A DNA stretch of 64,000 nucleotides from Epiperipatus broadwayi (lineage: Eukaryota; Onychophora; Udeonychophora; Euonychophora; Peripatidae): the NCBI GenBank assembly GCA_028023455.1, contig JAQFVV010001066.1:1-64000 (forward strand), in the 5' to 3' direction. Within the stretch, counting starts at the first letter, position 1. Each line of letters opens with the position of its first letter. The notes below the pieces were generated by a model. That model was not told where the DNA came from. It ran no database searches and worked only from the letters and a program-made list of their open reading frames with translations. A program made the position numbers and the translations under genes. This document shows, one piece after another, positions 1 to 11,289 of this stretch.

Positions 1-560
1 CCCATTATAATATATATATATATATAAAAGCAATTTTAAAATCACTATTAATGAATAGAGGATAATTTCCATCAATTTTAACAACCTCTCTATTAAATGA
101 AATAATAATTATTATTTATTTTTACAAGTAAAGCTAGATAAAATGAGATCTATATTAAAATCAATGAAGAATAAAAAAAACTGTGATAAAATCATAAAAA
201 AAATCAAATCAAGCAAATGCAAAACCATTAAAAAATATATACTAAATGCCTACATGAGAAAACTATACTAAGTAATAGAGAGAATGGATACCAATTTAAT
301 TCCACTCTGTCTAACTGTAACTTTTGCCTGCTGTTAACAGAAAATTAGTGCAATTTTTATCTTAAAGCCAAAAAGTTTTAAATCTTTATTTATTTTTAGA
401 CTACTGTCAAAAAATGAACTCAGTTGGAGTACCTGGCTCAGAGTTATCAAAGTTTCAAATTATAACATAGAAAACTTAGGAAAAAAAACATAGATGCTAC
501 AGAAACTTCTAGAATTACAAGAGGATCTCAGAAGGAAAAAGTAGGAAATCAAATATAATC
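1..560. other. AT-rich non-coding stretch
   Basis: No open frame or structured element is recognisable. There is a short TA dinucleotide run at the very start and A-rich DNA throughout. The end of this stretch leads into the broken ORF1-like frame that follows, so it may include part of that element's 5' region. Confidence 0.5.
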
Positions 561-564
561 ACTT

Positions 565-1915
565 TTATCAGTGAAAACTTTGATCGTAATGATAATCAGG
601 ACCCAATAAATATTGACACAAAATTTGGGAAAGATTCCCCTAAAAATAAGGTTGTGGGAGACATTGTTGCAAATTTAGATAATGGGATTTTGCAAAATAA
701 TAGCGTTATAAATATCTCTAAACCACAAAGGCCTAAGAAAAATATAGCTAATTTTAAAAAATCAGTTTTTGGCTCACAAGATTTAAAAAAAAAAGAGATT
801 CTAGCATAAATAAACCTTCCATAAAGAGTAATTTTTTGAATTTTAAGGAGTCTTCCAAGGAATCTGAAGAGACTGAAAAAGGGATCATTCCGGAGCAATT
901 TCTAAATTTGCTTGAAAATAATGTTGTTAGTTCTAATAGTGTAAAAATTCTTTTTGACAAAGAAACATTAATAAACCTTTGTTTAACTTTTATATACCTA
1001 ATGGAAAACTGATAAAGTAGTGAATTCTAAAGAGATGCAAAATCTTGCACAAAAAAAATAAAATTGTAAAGTCTTCATATGCTAAAGTTGTTCAATCACA
1101 TAAGACATTACTTAGTTCACAAACAGCTAATACCAGTGTTTTTGACCCAGATTTGTCTAATATTTATGATGAAGATGCAGTAGATTAAGAACAGATAATG
1201 TTTACTGATGAGTTTTTTTCTGTTATAGATATGGATGATGTGCAGATTAGTGAAATTATCAATGAATTTAATGAAACATTCCCCATTAATTGCAAAATTT
1301 CTTTCGTAATTACTATAATCAGAAGTCTATTATCTTAGCTGTAATGGATTGAAATAAGAACTTCTTTCCTTTTCTACAAAATAACTTTGTGATTATCTGA
1401 CAGCAAAAGAACTATGGGACCACATACACAAGATTCTCAGTCATCTTAATAATATGTACATCATTATCAATGGCAAGAACATTTGGCAAAGGAGAATTGT
1501 GCAGAGGGCATTGAAATTTTGTGGCAATAAACTGATTGTAACAGTGGATATGGATAGGTCCACAATACTGCAGGGTCATATAAGAAATTGTTGTATAAAT
1601 TTTGAAAAACAAGATTTGCAAAACTATTTAAACCCTATGGGATGGTGGAAATGTTTGAGTACACCCTTGAAAAACATATGTAAAAAACCTGTGCTCACTA
1701 ATGCAGCCAATTTTGCACTTTCACTAATAAAAGGTATACAATCCACAGATATTTCAACATGCCATTGTGCAGAATTAGTACACATGATTATTTCTTTCCC
1801 ATGGATACTGCCTCAGTGTTTTTGTGCCAGTTGTGAACTCACTTGGTGAAGGAATGTCCACTTAGGGTTTGCAACTGGTGCAAAGCCAAAAGAACAAAAT
1901 CTCATCAATGTAGTG
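565..1915 (+). pseudogene. Decayed LINE ORF1 (nucleic-acid-binding, zinc-knuckle) remnant
   Basis: Read on the plus strand with frame changes, this is a once continuous protein. A lysine/asparagine-rich N-terminal part (about 574-1010) contains stretches such as RPKKNIANFKKSVFGSQDL and is shifted at a run of ten A near 785-795. An acidic part follows (1060-1300, with KSSYAKVVQSHKTLL and an in-frame TAA near 1187), then a central part with an open frame at 1454-1849. The C-terminal end near 1825-1905 shows cysteine motifs: CQL-stop-THLVKEC followed by CPLRVCNWCKAKRTKSHQC. This matches the CCHC knuckles at the end of ORF1 in Tx1-like and related LINEs, with one Cys turned into TGA. ORF1 proteins bind the element RNA in the retrotransposition particle. 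No EN-RT frame follows directly, so the element is truncated, or its ORF2 is the fragment at 4.75 kb. A gag protein of an LTR element is the main alternative. Confidence 0.55.
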
Positions 1916-2140
1916 GGGGTATAGGGGGGAAAAACTATTTCTTTCTTTATAAAAAAAATATTCACCCCTCCTGATTGTTACTTTTTGGTGTTTTGGGAGC
2001 CGGAGATGGAGAAGAAATGGGTGATGGAGGGTGTGGTTGGGGTTGTGTTTGTTTTTCACTCTCCCCCTCCGCTGTGAATTTTGTTTTATTGACTGTATTT
2101 GTTTGATTAAATTCTCTCTTGACAAAATTGTTTGCTATGG

Positions 2141-2148
2141 ACTCTTGG

Positions 2149-2179
<31 letters not shown>

Positions 2180-2338
2180 AAATAATAAAAAAAAAAAAAA
2201 AGAAGAGGAGAGGGATTGAAAAAGGGGGGTAGGGAGGGAAGGAGTGAATGGGAATTGAGGGGGGGAAGAAAAAAAAAAAAAATAGTTTGTGGGGGGGTAA
2301 GAAGAAGGGAAAAGGGTCAAAAAAAAAAAAACCAAGAG
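2141..2338 (+). repeat. Long polypurine tract with A and G runs
   Basis: For about 190 bases the plus strand is almost entirely A and G, with two A runs of about 30 and 15, several G runs of 5-7, and very few pyrimidines. It starts just after the ORF1 remnant, so the A runs may derive from a poly-A tail of that element. Mirror-like purine tracts of this kind can form triplex DNA; that is inference. The homopolymers also make it prone to assembly error. Confidence 0.7.
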
Positions 2339-2339
2339 C

Positions 2340-3593
2340 AAATTTGGAGTTTGATCTTTGCCAAAACTCCTAATATGGCATAATTATACATTAGTAAAGT
2401 ATTAATAATTCAACATGCCCCTTTGAGTATATAATGATAGCAAGCCTGTATTTCATGCCACAGATTAAATATGTTAGCTATCATGTGATATAGATGTTGA
2501 ACAAGATATACAACAGTGAATTTACTTATTTCAACAATATATTAGCATATAAAGTTTTAAATTAAAGATTAATTCTAAAAGGGGCCTGTTATTTGAGAGC
2601 AGATAACATGAGAGGCTTGGAAAGTGGGATCAAAAGCAGAGAATAAAATAATAATTGAACTAGATGAGAGATTGTATTTATAGAGATGCCATAGAATAAT
2701 AATGGAGTGAACTTTGAGATGGAAGCGAGGAGGGAAATATATACTCATGGGCAGGATTGCTACTGGGGACCTTATCAGACTGGTCATAAACCCAAGTCTG
2801 GGTGTGTGAGAACTTCTGTCACTGTCACTACCTGACCACATGATCGACTCAGCTTATGAGCACTTTCTATTCTTTCCTAATGGAGTGGAACAATACCTAT
2901 AAAAATAAGTATCTGGTAATTTCTTGGCTTAAAATAAAAGAAAACTTTAGCATCACTCAATAATAACACTTATCATTTATAATAGAATCAGATTTATATT
3001 TAAATGCTAATAAATGATGACTCATTCTCAAGGCCCACATTTATGAGTGATTAACTTAGAAACTCTCAAATAACATGAGATTGGTTTAATTATAAAATCA
3101 AATTCAATGGATACCAATGAAAATTAATAATAAAGGGATAGATTATAATTCTAGTATATCTCTATTGCTAAGTTAAAATATCCACCCATCTCTGAAGCTA
3201 AAATAATTTATTAAATTATGAGACAATATAAGAAATCATATTAATATAAGATGAGACACATCCTGAGAAAAATAATTCCCGAGCTAGCCGCTTGATTAAT
3301 AAAGTCAAATTTTATCATAAATATGTTATCTAATAACTCCGCACATTTTGACAAAGGCTAACATTTAAATAAGTTAAGAGTCTAGATTGGAAATTATTGA
3401 GACATGAAATCAATTACGTAAGTAAATAATTTTAATAGAAATGGATACCCAAAGAAAAGGAAAAATCACATAGTTATTAAAATTACAGGTTTTAAAAAGT
3501 TTAGTGGATTTAAAATAGAATTTACATGGGCATATATTATGACAAAATATTACATAATTGAAAGATGATTTCTAGTTTTAAATAAAAGCAGAA
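2340..3593. other. Unassigned AT-rich DNA between LINE pieces
   Basis: I see no coding frame, RNA gene or clear repeat. The stretch separates the ORF1 remnant from the LINE ORF2 remnant and may be an insertion between them or simply host DNA. Confidence 0.4.
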
Positions 3594-3744
3594 GAGTTCT
3601 TAAAGATTTGGGTACTGGTTACCTTTGATTTAAAGCAGAACATGCATGTTTTGAGTGATTCTCCTGTTTGAGTTCTTAAAGATTTGGGTACTGGTTACCT
3701 TTGATTTAAAGCAGACATGCATGTTTTGAATGATTCTCCTGTTT
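3594..3744. repeat. Tandem duplication of a 76-bp unit
   Basis: Positions 3594-3669 and 3670-3744 are adjacent direct copies that differ by a one-base deletion (AGAACATG versus AGACATG) and one G-to-A change. Such near identity in otherwise decayed DNA means the duplication is recent relative to the surroundings. Confidence 0.92.
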
Positions 3745-4740
3745 ATGGATTTTGGTGCAGTAGTTTTTTTCTTAAGAGTTCATTGGTGGTCATGATTACA
3801 AGCAGCAGCATATGGATTACAGCAGACAGTTTAAGTCATTTTGAAGCAAGTAGGGGATCCATTGCATCTCCCATTTCTCCAGAAGAGAATAGCTCATGCC
3901 TACTACTCTGCCATAGCAAGATGATATGCAAAAATCATATTTTATAAGAACAATCAGCAGATCACAGTTGGGACATTAGATATGAGATTAGCCTTTTTCT
4001 TATTTTTAACAAAACTTTATATACTTTTTTGTCCACCTTGCTTTTTTTCTTCTGGATTGATCTGACATGACATATTGGTTCTCCTTTCAGGTTCACTTAA
4101 AATATCTGAAGATAAAATAATGTATTAAGAGCACATGTTCCATTTGTCATTTCAATCCAAACATTTTACTTTACTTTATTACATATTTCACCTATGACCT
4201 CATTATACTGCAGATGTTTCTTTAAAACTAATTAAAAAGCTTTTAGGAATATTTCTCAGTATTCCATTGGCTCTCTCCCCACACAATATTACTTAGAAGG
4301 GAAATATCTATTTTTAATACATTTAAACATTAAAAGGTTAAAACAACTTTTAGATTTTATAAATTAAAATATTATATAATTTTGATCTAAATAATTAAAT
4401 ATTCTAAATTTAATAAATTAATTTCATTGCGTTAATATAACATATTGGAGTATGTGTGCATGAGGCATATTTAACAAGCTTTTTATATATATAACTAATA
4501 CTATTATACTCACACAGTTCAATATTGAGAGTTTAAATTTAGGTGGGATAGGGGAGTGGGTAGAAGATAATAGAATAAATATGACTGAGGTAAAACTAAG
4601 ATTCAAACTTGAATCTTACAGTTTCAATAGCTTTAGAATAAGCCTTTTGAATAGTAATTAAATTTTCTCTACAATAAACATAAACTCATTTAATTTTAAT
4701 GTGATTTTTCTGTATCTCCAGAGAGATAACACATTAATCT
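3745..4740. other. Unassigned non-coding DNA
   Basis: No supported gene. The stretch around 4030-4092 (pyrimidine-rich run ending TTCTCCTTTCAG before GTTCAC) resembles a splice acceptor, but no flanking exon can be defined, so I do not call one. Confidence 0.4.
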
Positions 4741-4749
4741 ACAATAATA

Positions 4750-7420
4750 TTCAGTTAGTAAACACAGCATTGAACACCAACTCTTTTCCCACATTCTTTC
4801 TTGATGATTTCAATGTGAACTATGATAAATTTAATTATAAAATTTTTGTATTTGCTTAATACTCACTCAATGTGTGCACAGGATTTTTTTCTGCCTGATG
4901 CTGCTTCATTCTATATAAAAAATATTTCACTGTAATACACTTACTCTTTTATTTACCCAAACTGCACTTCTACACAAATCCAGCATTAATTCCTGTCTCC
5001 TTTTCTGACCATCATGCCATTGTTGTTTTTTTCCATTTGATTGACTCTGCAGTCCTGGGCACAGACCAAGTCCACTATCAGATTATTCCTTAAATCTGTG
5101 GCTCTAGACACAATCATTTTTGAGACCCATATTAATTTTAGAAAAATAAATATTCTTGCTTTGAATCTGGCTGAGGCTTGGTTTGCATTCTTAAACACTT
5201 TGTCCCCACTGATATCTCATTACACTAGGAGAAATAAAGAGCCTACTGCATTACTTCATAAATTGGATGAGATCCTGAAATCCATTAAGAATGCACCTAT
5301 GATGCATACTATAGTTCAAACAATTATTTTGTTGAAGTTGCAGTTCTTCAGTAATTCTTATTGATTATCTGGCAACCAAAAAGACAAAGTTTTATCTTGC
5401 AAAGCCCCATGTGTTCTCTAAGGGGTATATTAGGTGGACTTTTGGTTTCCAGAATAAATCAAAAACTCTGACATCCATCAAAGTGGATGATGACATCTAT
5501 AGTTGTATCCCCATGTTGACTCAAATCTTAATCTATTACCAGGGAAAACTGGCAGATGCAGGTGCCTAACCTGAACATGATGCTAATAATGAGCTTTGTG
5601 AGATGGATCCTGGCATTACTGAGGCAGATATTTCATCTAAAATTGTCTTGGTGCCAGACAGAACTCATCCAGGTCTCCATGGTATTCCAAAATTTGTCTT
5701 CAAGCACTTAGAAGCTTTTGCTATATCCATAATTTGCAAGATGATGAAGTTCCTGGCTTCAGGCTTTCTAATGATTAATGGACTTTATCCAATTGCTATG
5801 GTCCCTTTTCTCAAGAGGGGAATCATTTCTTCTCCTCTTGACAATCTGCACCCCATTTCCCCGACACCTTTGATAATTAAAATCATTGACTCAATAACAA
5901 AGATAAACTCCAGAATATGATTCTGTCTTCAATATCCTACTTCCAGTTCACAAAAAAGGAATCCTCTATGACATAAGCGATTAGCCTCTTCAAATTAATT
6001 GTTGAGTATGCCAGGAGCATAGGAAATCTAGGTCTATTGTGGTGCAGCTGGACTTTGAGGAGGCTTTTGACTCTGTTAGAATTCCCCACATTGTACAGCT
6101 TCTAATCTTCTCAGAAATAGGCAGATTTCAATATTATTAAATGAATAAATATCCAACTCATTTCTTCCTATTAAATCTATCCCTCAGGGCTCACCTTTAA
6201 GTGTCCTCCTTTTCATACTATATGTTAATTCTTTTCTGAAGTCAATTGAACAGGGTTTTTATGGAGTTTTTATTCTCAGCATGCATTAAAAACCACATAC
6301 ATGTCATTGATTACATGGATGACCTGGCTTGTTTTTACCTTTTTGTAGGTGCATTCCTGGGCTTATGAGACTCATGTCCAAATTCTCAAGTAAATAAGAT
6401 CTATGTTTTAATTTGACTAAATTGGCAGCATGGATGCTGTCCTCAAAGAGCAACATTCTCTCCCATTCTCTGCTAGGCCCCTAAAGTTTCTTGGCCTTGC
6501 ATTTAACCTCTTCCCACTGGAATTGAAGAGAGAGATCCAAAATACTATCCTGACAGCCACTAAAATAATAATAGGCTCATTGCAAAAGGTTTACACATCA
6601 TTATATGCCAAGACAGCACTTTTAAACATTCTGTTGTTTCACAGTATTGCCTATTTTATGCTGTATGTCAAGTTTACAGGGAAATTCATTCACGGTATCA
6701 ACTCCATTTGTTCTAGGCTCCTGTGGGGGCAAGACTGTGGTGGCAGCCTCAAGAAAGTGAAGAAACATACTAAATTAAATGGCCTGGTACTGCATTTGCT
6801 ACAGGTCCTTCAGTTCCAGCATTCTTTCAACCTTTATTCAAAACTTAATAACCTGTGCCTAGAAAATTCACATCCAGAGGTTGTGCATCCCACTGACACT
6901 CCATCTTGTAGTAGGGATTGTTGGCTATTTGAACTGCTAGTAGATAATACAGGAATAAACTTAATCCTGGGTCAATCATAACTCCACAAAATTCATTGCT
7001 GGGATTCACATTACCTTTGTTTTGTAACATAGTACCTGACAGTCCACACTCAATATAACTATAATTTTTTAAAAAATTCAAATGGTGGAGCCTGGAGCCA
7101 AAGTTCATTAACTTCTTGGTGAAAGTTAACCTCAATGCTCTGCACACAGGAACTTTCCTTACATCTTATAGGGGTTATAAATCTATTTAGTAGCATATGT
7201 GGTTTGTGTCAAAGAGAGGACAAGATTATTGAATACATCTTTGATAGTGTGTTAGATTTGCAAAGCTGCAGAATGCTGATTTTTACAATTTATAAAAAAT
7301 ACTTTAATATTGACTCTAATGCAGGGCATAAAATCAGGCATATTTGTGGTCATAAGGAGTGCTACATTCTTAATGTTCAGGGTTTGGTTGACATGGTGTA
7401 CATTTCTTTTTGACATGAGT
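4750..7420 (+). pseudogene. Tx1-like LINE ORF2 (endonuclease-reverse transcriptase), multiply broken
   Basis: Across frame changes the plus strand encodes the order of a LINE ORF2. The apurinic-type endonuclease end shows a GDFN-like DDFNVNYDKF near 4805-4835 and SDHHA near 5005. The RT then shows PGLHGIPKFVFKHL near 5660-5710 and RGIISSPLDNLHPISPTPLI near 5815-5875 (the conserved region before motif A), motif A QLDFEEAFDSV near 6045-6080, motif B IPQGSPLSVLLF near 6180-6215, and motif C YMDDLACF near 6315-6340. A thumb-like region with ICSRLLWGQD (6430-6980) follows, then a C-terminal zinc finger CGLCQREDKIIEYIFDS near 7195-7245 whose last His and Cys are lost. ORF2 nicks target DNA and copies the element RNA. 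The C-terminal knuckle and LLWG region resemble the Tx1/L1 group. The N-terminal endonuclease half is missing, and the piece is inactive. Clade is by eye only. Confidence 0.8.
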
Positions 7421-7429
7421 AACTCAGAC

Positions 7430-7955
7430 CCATTGTGGATATTTATTAAGAAGATCAGTGCAATAAAGGTAAGAGACAAGAGACTTACTCCTCAATTGAT
7501 ATTTAGCAGTGCTTCGGAAATGATTGACATTAAAATATTGACAATAAACTAATTAAATATCTTTACCTGGTAAGATCATGGATCCATAGATGATATTTAT
7601 CAAAAACATCAGAGTAATAAAGGTAAGAGCCAATAGACTATTTCCTCAAAGAACATTCAGAAGCATGTGGGAGATGAGTGACATTGAGATGTCCACAATG
7701 AAATCATTAAATATACAGACCTGGTGTGTATTCATACTTATTTTAAATCTATGTACATATTTGTTTTAATGATGAATGTAAAGTAATATTATTCATTGAA
7801 TAACCATGCTTAAGTTAAATGTTAGTTTATATGGTTGGATTTGTTAATGCAGAGCTATCTTGCTCATAGTGAATGTCATTAAATTATATACCTTTGTAAC
7901 AATAAACCTTCTTTTGTAACCTTTATAACAATAAACCTTCCTTTGAAAAAAAAGG
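7430..7955 (+). repeat. LINE 3' region with duplicated ~150-bp units and AATAAA pair
   Basis: Two diverged direct copies lie about 154 bases apart (roughly 7437-7572 and 7588-7725). Both contain AATAAAGGTAAGAG and end near a conserved ACCTGGT. Further on, AACAATAAACCTTC occurs twice (7898-7911 and 7929-7941), followed by a short A run near 7945-7953. I infer that this is the 3' untranslated region and A tail of the LINE just upstream. Confidence 0.6.
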
Positions 7956-9845
7956 ATGGATAGTGATGGTGATATTTAAGAATGATGAAAGAAAAATTAT
8001 CAAATATTACAGTTCTAAAAGTAGCAAATGAGATTCATACAATATCTTTACTAAAATCAAAACATCTATAAAAGCAATGAATATAAAGTAAACTACTAGG
8101 GTATTTATAACACAGTAGCCCACATTGAAAAAATATAAAAAGCTATAGAAAATATTAATAATATAAAATTTTATTTTTTATTGGGAAACCTGTTTGCTAT
8201 TTTCATTTAATATTGATTGATTATTTTTGTTTATTTATATGGCTCAGAAATATCTTATTGAAGTTGTTAGATTTATTCCTACTGATTAAAGAATTTTTTG
8301 AAATTAAAATCCATAGTAAAATATTTCCTGATTTAAAATGGATATTTTAATAATACCATAATATGATAGCAAAACCACGTATAGTATTAATATGCAAATA
8401 CCTGACTTCAAATTTCCATGTGTTTTTTAGCCAGATCATTACAAAAAAAAAAAAAAAAAATGCGCGCCCAATTTTTTTTTCACAATGCTTTAGTTAATTT
8501 ATGATTATTTTTGACCAACTAGAAAATTATATCTTTAAAAAAAACAATTGTATTGCAATTATCTATTACTTTATTTATTATGCATATACATAAATATTTT
8601 CATCACTATTTAGAAATATTCCAAAAATTTTATATATACTTTCTTAAAAAATTTCAATTAAAAATTAAAAATATATAATATTTACATATATATGTGCAAA
8701 TTTATAAAACAAACATATAGTCAGCTGATTTTATATTATCTTTGCAACTATCTTTTAGAATTATCTTTTTATAAATGATTTTTAACAGCATTCTCTACAG
8801 TAATTTCTTTGCTATGAAAGTATTAAAGTTTATAATATAAAAAGTACAACTTTTATTTAAAACTACAACAGCGTGGACAGTCAACTCATGGTTGAAATAT
8901 GTAAAGACATTATCTAAGAATTTTCAAAGTATAATGCAAAATGTGTAAATAATTTTATATTTTATTCTTGAAAAAGACGGACCAGTGACATTTCTCAATG
9001 CTAGCTAGCCTAGGAGTTTTAAAATCTTTTATATATAAATGTAAATTTGAACGGAAGTAACCACTTTTTATTAATAAAGAATACACATACATTAATAAAT
9101 ATTAATAAAGAATAGGATGGCCACCTATAACATTCATTAACACTGTTAGAAATTAAGTGTAATATTTATATATCATCAGATTTTAAGTATGGTTTACATC
9201 ATCTTGAAATAATATTTATATATTATAGGGCAAAGAGTTTATCTTATTTTAACGACATGTAACATATATATATATATATCAGTTGAACAGTAATTCACCC
9301 CGCTGTTCACCATTTAAATATTCCTCGACTGACGATCAATTAATTTAAATTATCAGTCGAGTTAATGTAATAGTGATGACAAAACTAAATTTCGTTAGAT
9401 AATAAAAAACTGCACACATCGTAATTCTTAATTATAACCACACATAAAAAATGTTTTCAGGAAAGGGGCAAATATATCACGAAATATTTTTTTTCTTAAT
9501 TTTATCAATATATACTAGTAATGTTAATAAAAACACTTATTCATTGAATACAAAAATATAAGAAATAAAATGCATTTAATACTACCTCTTCCAAAAAAGC
9601 ATAAGTAAAAAAAGTTATAATTTTTTTATGTCTATGCTCTCTTTAAAATAATCAACATTTTATTATCCTACCCTCATTTTTCAATTTTTATATTACTTAA
9701 TACATAAAAACAAAAGCGGTGCCAAGGTTTTTAAAAACTAACAATTATTTTCTTTTCCAAATAGATACACGTACATGTTTATAATATTTTTATTAAAAAC
9801 AAAAAAAAATTATATCTGTGCTTATTACTAATGTATATATGTGTG
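7956..9845. other. Unassigned AT-rich DNA
   Basis: No gene is visible. It holds an A run of about 18 at 8443-8460 followed by GCGCGCCC, a TA run near 9265-9280 and a short hairpin listed separately. Confidence 0.4.
9324..9361. repeat. Short hairpin (9-bp perfect arms)
   Basis: The arms CTCGACTGA and TCAGTCGAG enclose a 20-base AT-rich loop that is itself partly palindromic. No poly-T run or gene neighbour gives it an obvious role. Confidence 0.6.
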
Positions 9846-9849
9846 TGAT

Positions 9850-10335
9850 TGTCTTCATCACTATCGTCAACCATTATCAATTCTCTACAGGATGAAGATC
9901 TTTCCAAATTCAGTCCATCTTCTCCGATTTTAGCTTTTCTTTTTCATATTACCCTCACACATTTCCTTATTTCACCCATCCATTTTACACATAGTCTCTT
10001 TCAAGGTCTTTTAGAAGTTTTTGGAAATCAGTTTAATATTTAAACTGCCCATATACTATCATCTATTTTAGAAAAATTGTCAAGTCCAATTCCACTTCAG
10101 TTTTTTTAATTTTTTAAACGATGTCAATAACAACTGTTTGTTCTCTTACCCATGTATTGCATTTTCAATCTCTTTTTATTACTCCTAACATTTATCTCTC
10201 CACTGTTTTGAATAGTCTGAAATCTCTGTATTGTTCTTCTATTGTGTTCAAGTCTTAGATCCATATGTAAAAACTGATAAAAATACTTATTTAAAATCTT
10301 TTTTAACACATAAACATATTTTCTTTTAACATATG
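9850..10335 (-). pseudogene. RTE retrotransposon 3' fragment (copy 3)
   Basis: On the minus strand this matches the last ~450 bases of the RTE element at 51.0-54.3 kb: shared wording includes CCATTATCAAT, AGGATGAAG and CATCTTCTCCGATTTTAGC, in the same order and spacing. It covers the C-terminal tail of the reverse transcriptase protein and the 3' end with a degenerate ATC-rich terminus at 9857-9875. Many stops and small indels are present. RTE copies are commonly truncated at the 5' end, as here. Confidence 0.85.
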
Positions 10336-10359
10336 ATAATGATGTGTTATGTGCTAATA

Positions 10360-11280
10360 AGGGATGTTAGATTATTTAGAAAAAATACAAACAGAAGTAG
10401 GGAGACATGCATTAGATGCAGATGTGTGGATGACAAAGAAGGCAGTTGAATGAGAAGTGGGATGGTCATGTTTTTATATGAGAGATGCAAAAAGCAAAAG
10501 CAAAATGTTTGGTAGACTGCAATTTATGGATAATAAGAGAATAGCCAAAATAGTATTTAAATGAATAAAGGACAAACAAGAAGACTGATGAGAAAGTAAT
10601 ATGGTATGCAGGAGATTTGATTAAAGAATTTATGTTAGTATACTTATACAAAAGGTGGGATAATTGTGTTAGGAGAATTGTTGGGTGTTATTATAGTGGC
10701 AAGGAATGGGATAGAATAATAGATGCATTATTAAAGAATAGGGAGTTGGAGAGATGAAGAACTAGTATGGAAAATAAAAAGAGTTTTAATATAAATAGAA
10801 GTAAACAGAATATTGGATGAGAGTTCATTTATGATAATAGCAAAGAACATAGTTTAAAACTTTATCAGGATCTTTAGCAACAAGGGAGTATACATATAAA
10901 TGGAAAAATATGAGTGATTTATTCTGCAAGTTATGTAAGGAAAACATAGAAAATATTTGGCAACTATTAACTGAATGTAAATGCCTGCAAGCAGAAAGGA
11001 TACAAATAATGACGTTATGGAAGAATTAATATAAACAAAGTGATTATACTGAAAATGGGTTCTTAGTTTTTATGTTGGGTTTAGGAAAAGATAAAGGGAA
11101 TTTATATATAAAGGCTATGGAGTTTACAAACATTTTGTTATTGAAATGTGATAGAGCAGGATATAGAAGAATATGGGCAAAACTTATGGTGGGAAATGGA
11201 AAGGAAGGATGTTTGCTAATAAGTTTCTCTGGAATAGTGGATGAGAAATTTCTTTCTCTGAAAAAGAAGCCATAGTGCAT
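10360..11280 (+). pseudogene. C-terminal remnant of a LINE ORF2
   Basis: A plus-strand frame with several stops ends in a clean stretch at 11072-11275. Near 10915-11000 it encodes FCKLCKENIENIWQLLTEC, the C-x2-C...C zinc finger typical of the C-terminus of Tx1/L1-like ORF2 proteins, with the His replaced. Conserved-looking KSKMFGRLQFMDNKRIAKIV lies at about 10490-10555. The RT catalytic motifs are absent. It is a different copy, and probably a different family, from the LINEs at 4.75 and 34.7 kb. The terminal 60 residues (to TAG at 11274) could be the natural protein end. Confidence 0.55.
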
Positions 11281-11289
11281 TGCATTAAT

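Noticed and set aside
2135-2341. Minus-strand frame rich in Phe, Ser and Pro
   Set aside because: It is only the complement of the purine tract.
4030-4095. Splice acceptor of a host exon
   Set aside because: The pyrimidine tract and CAG are suggestive, but no exon frame or donor can be tied to them.
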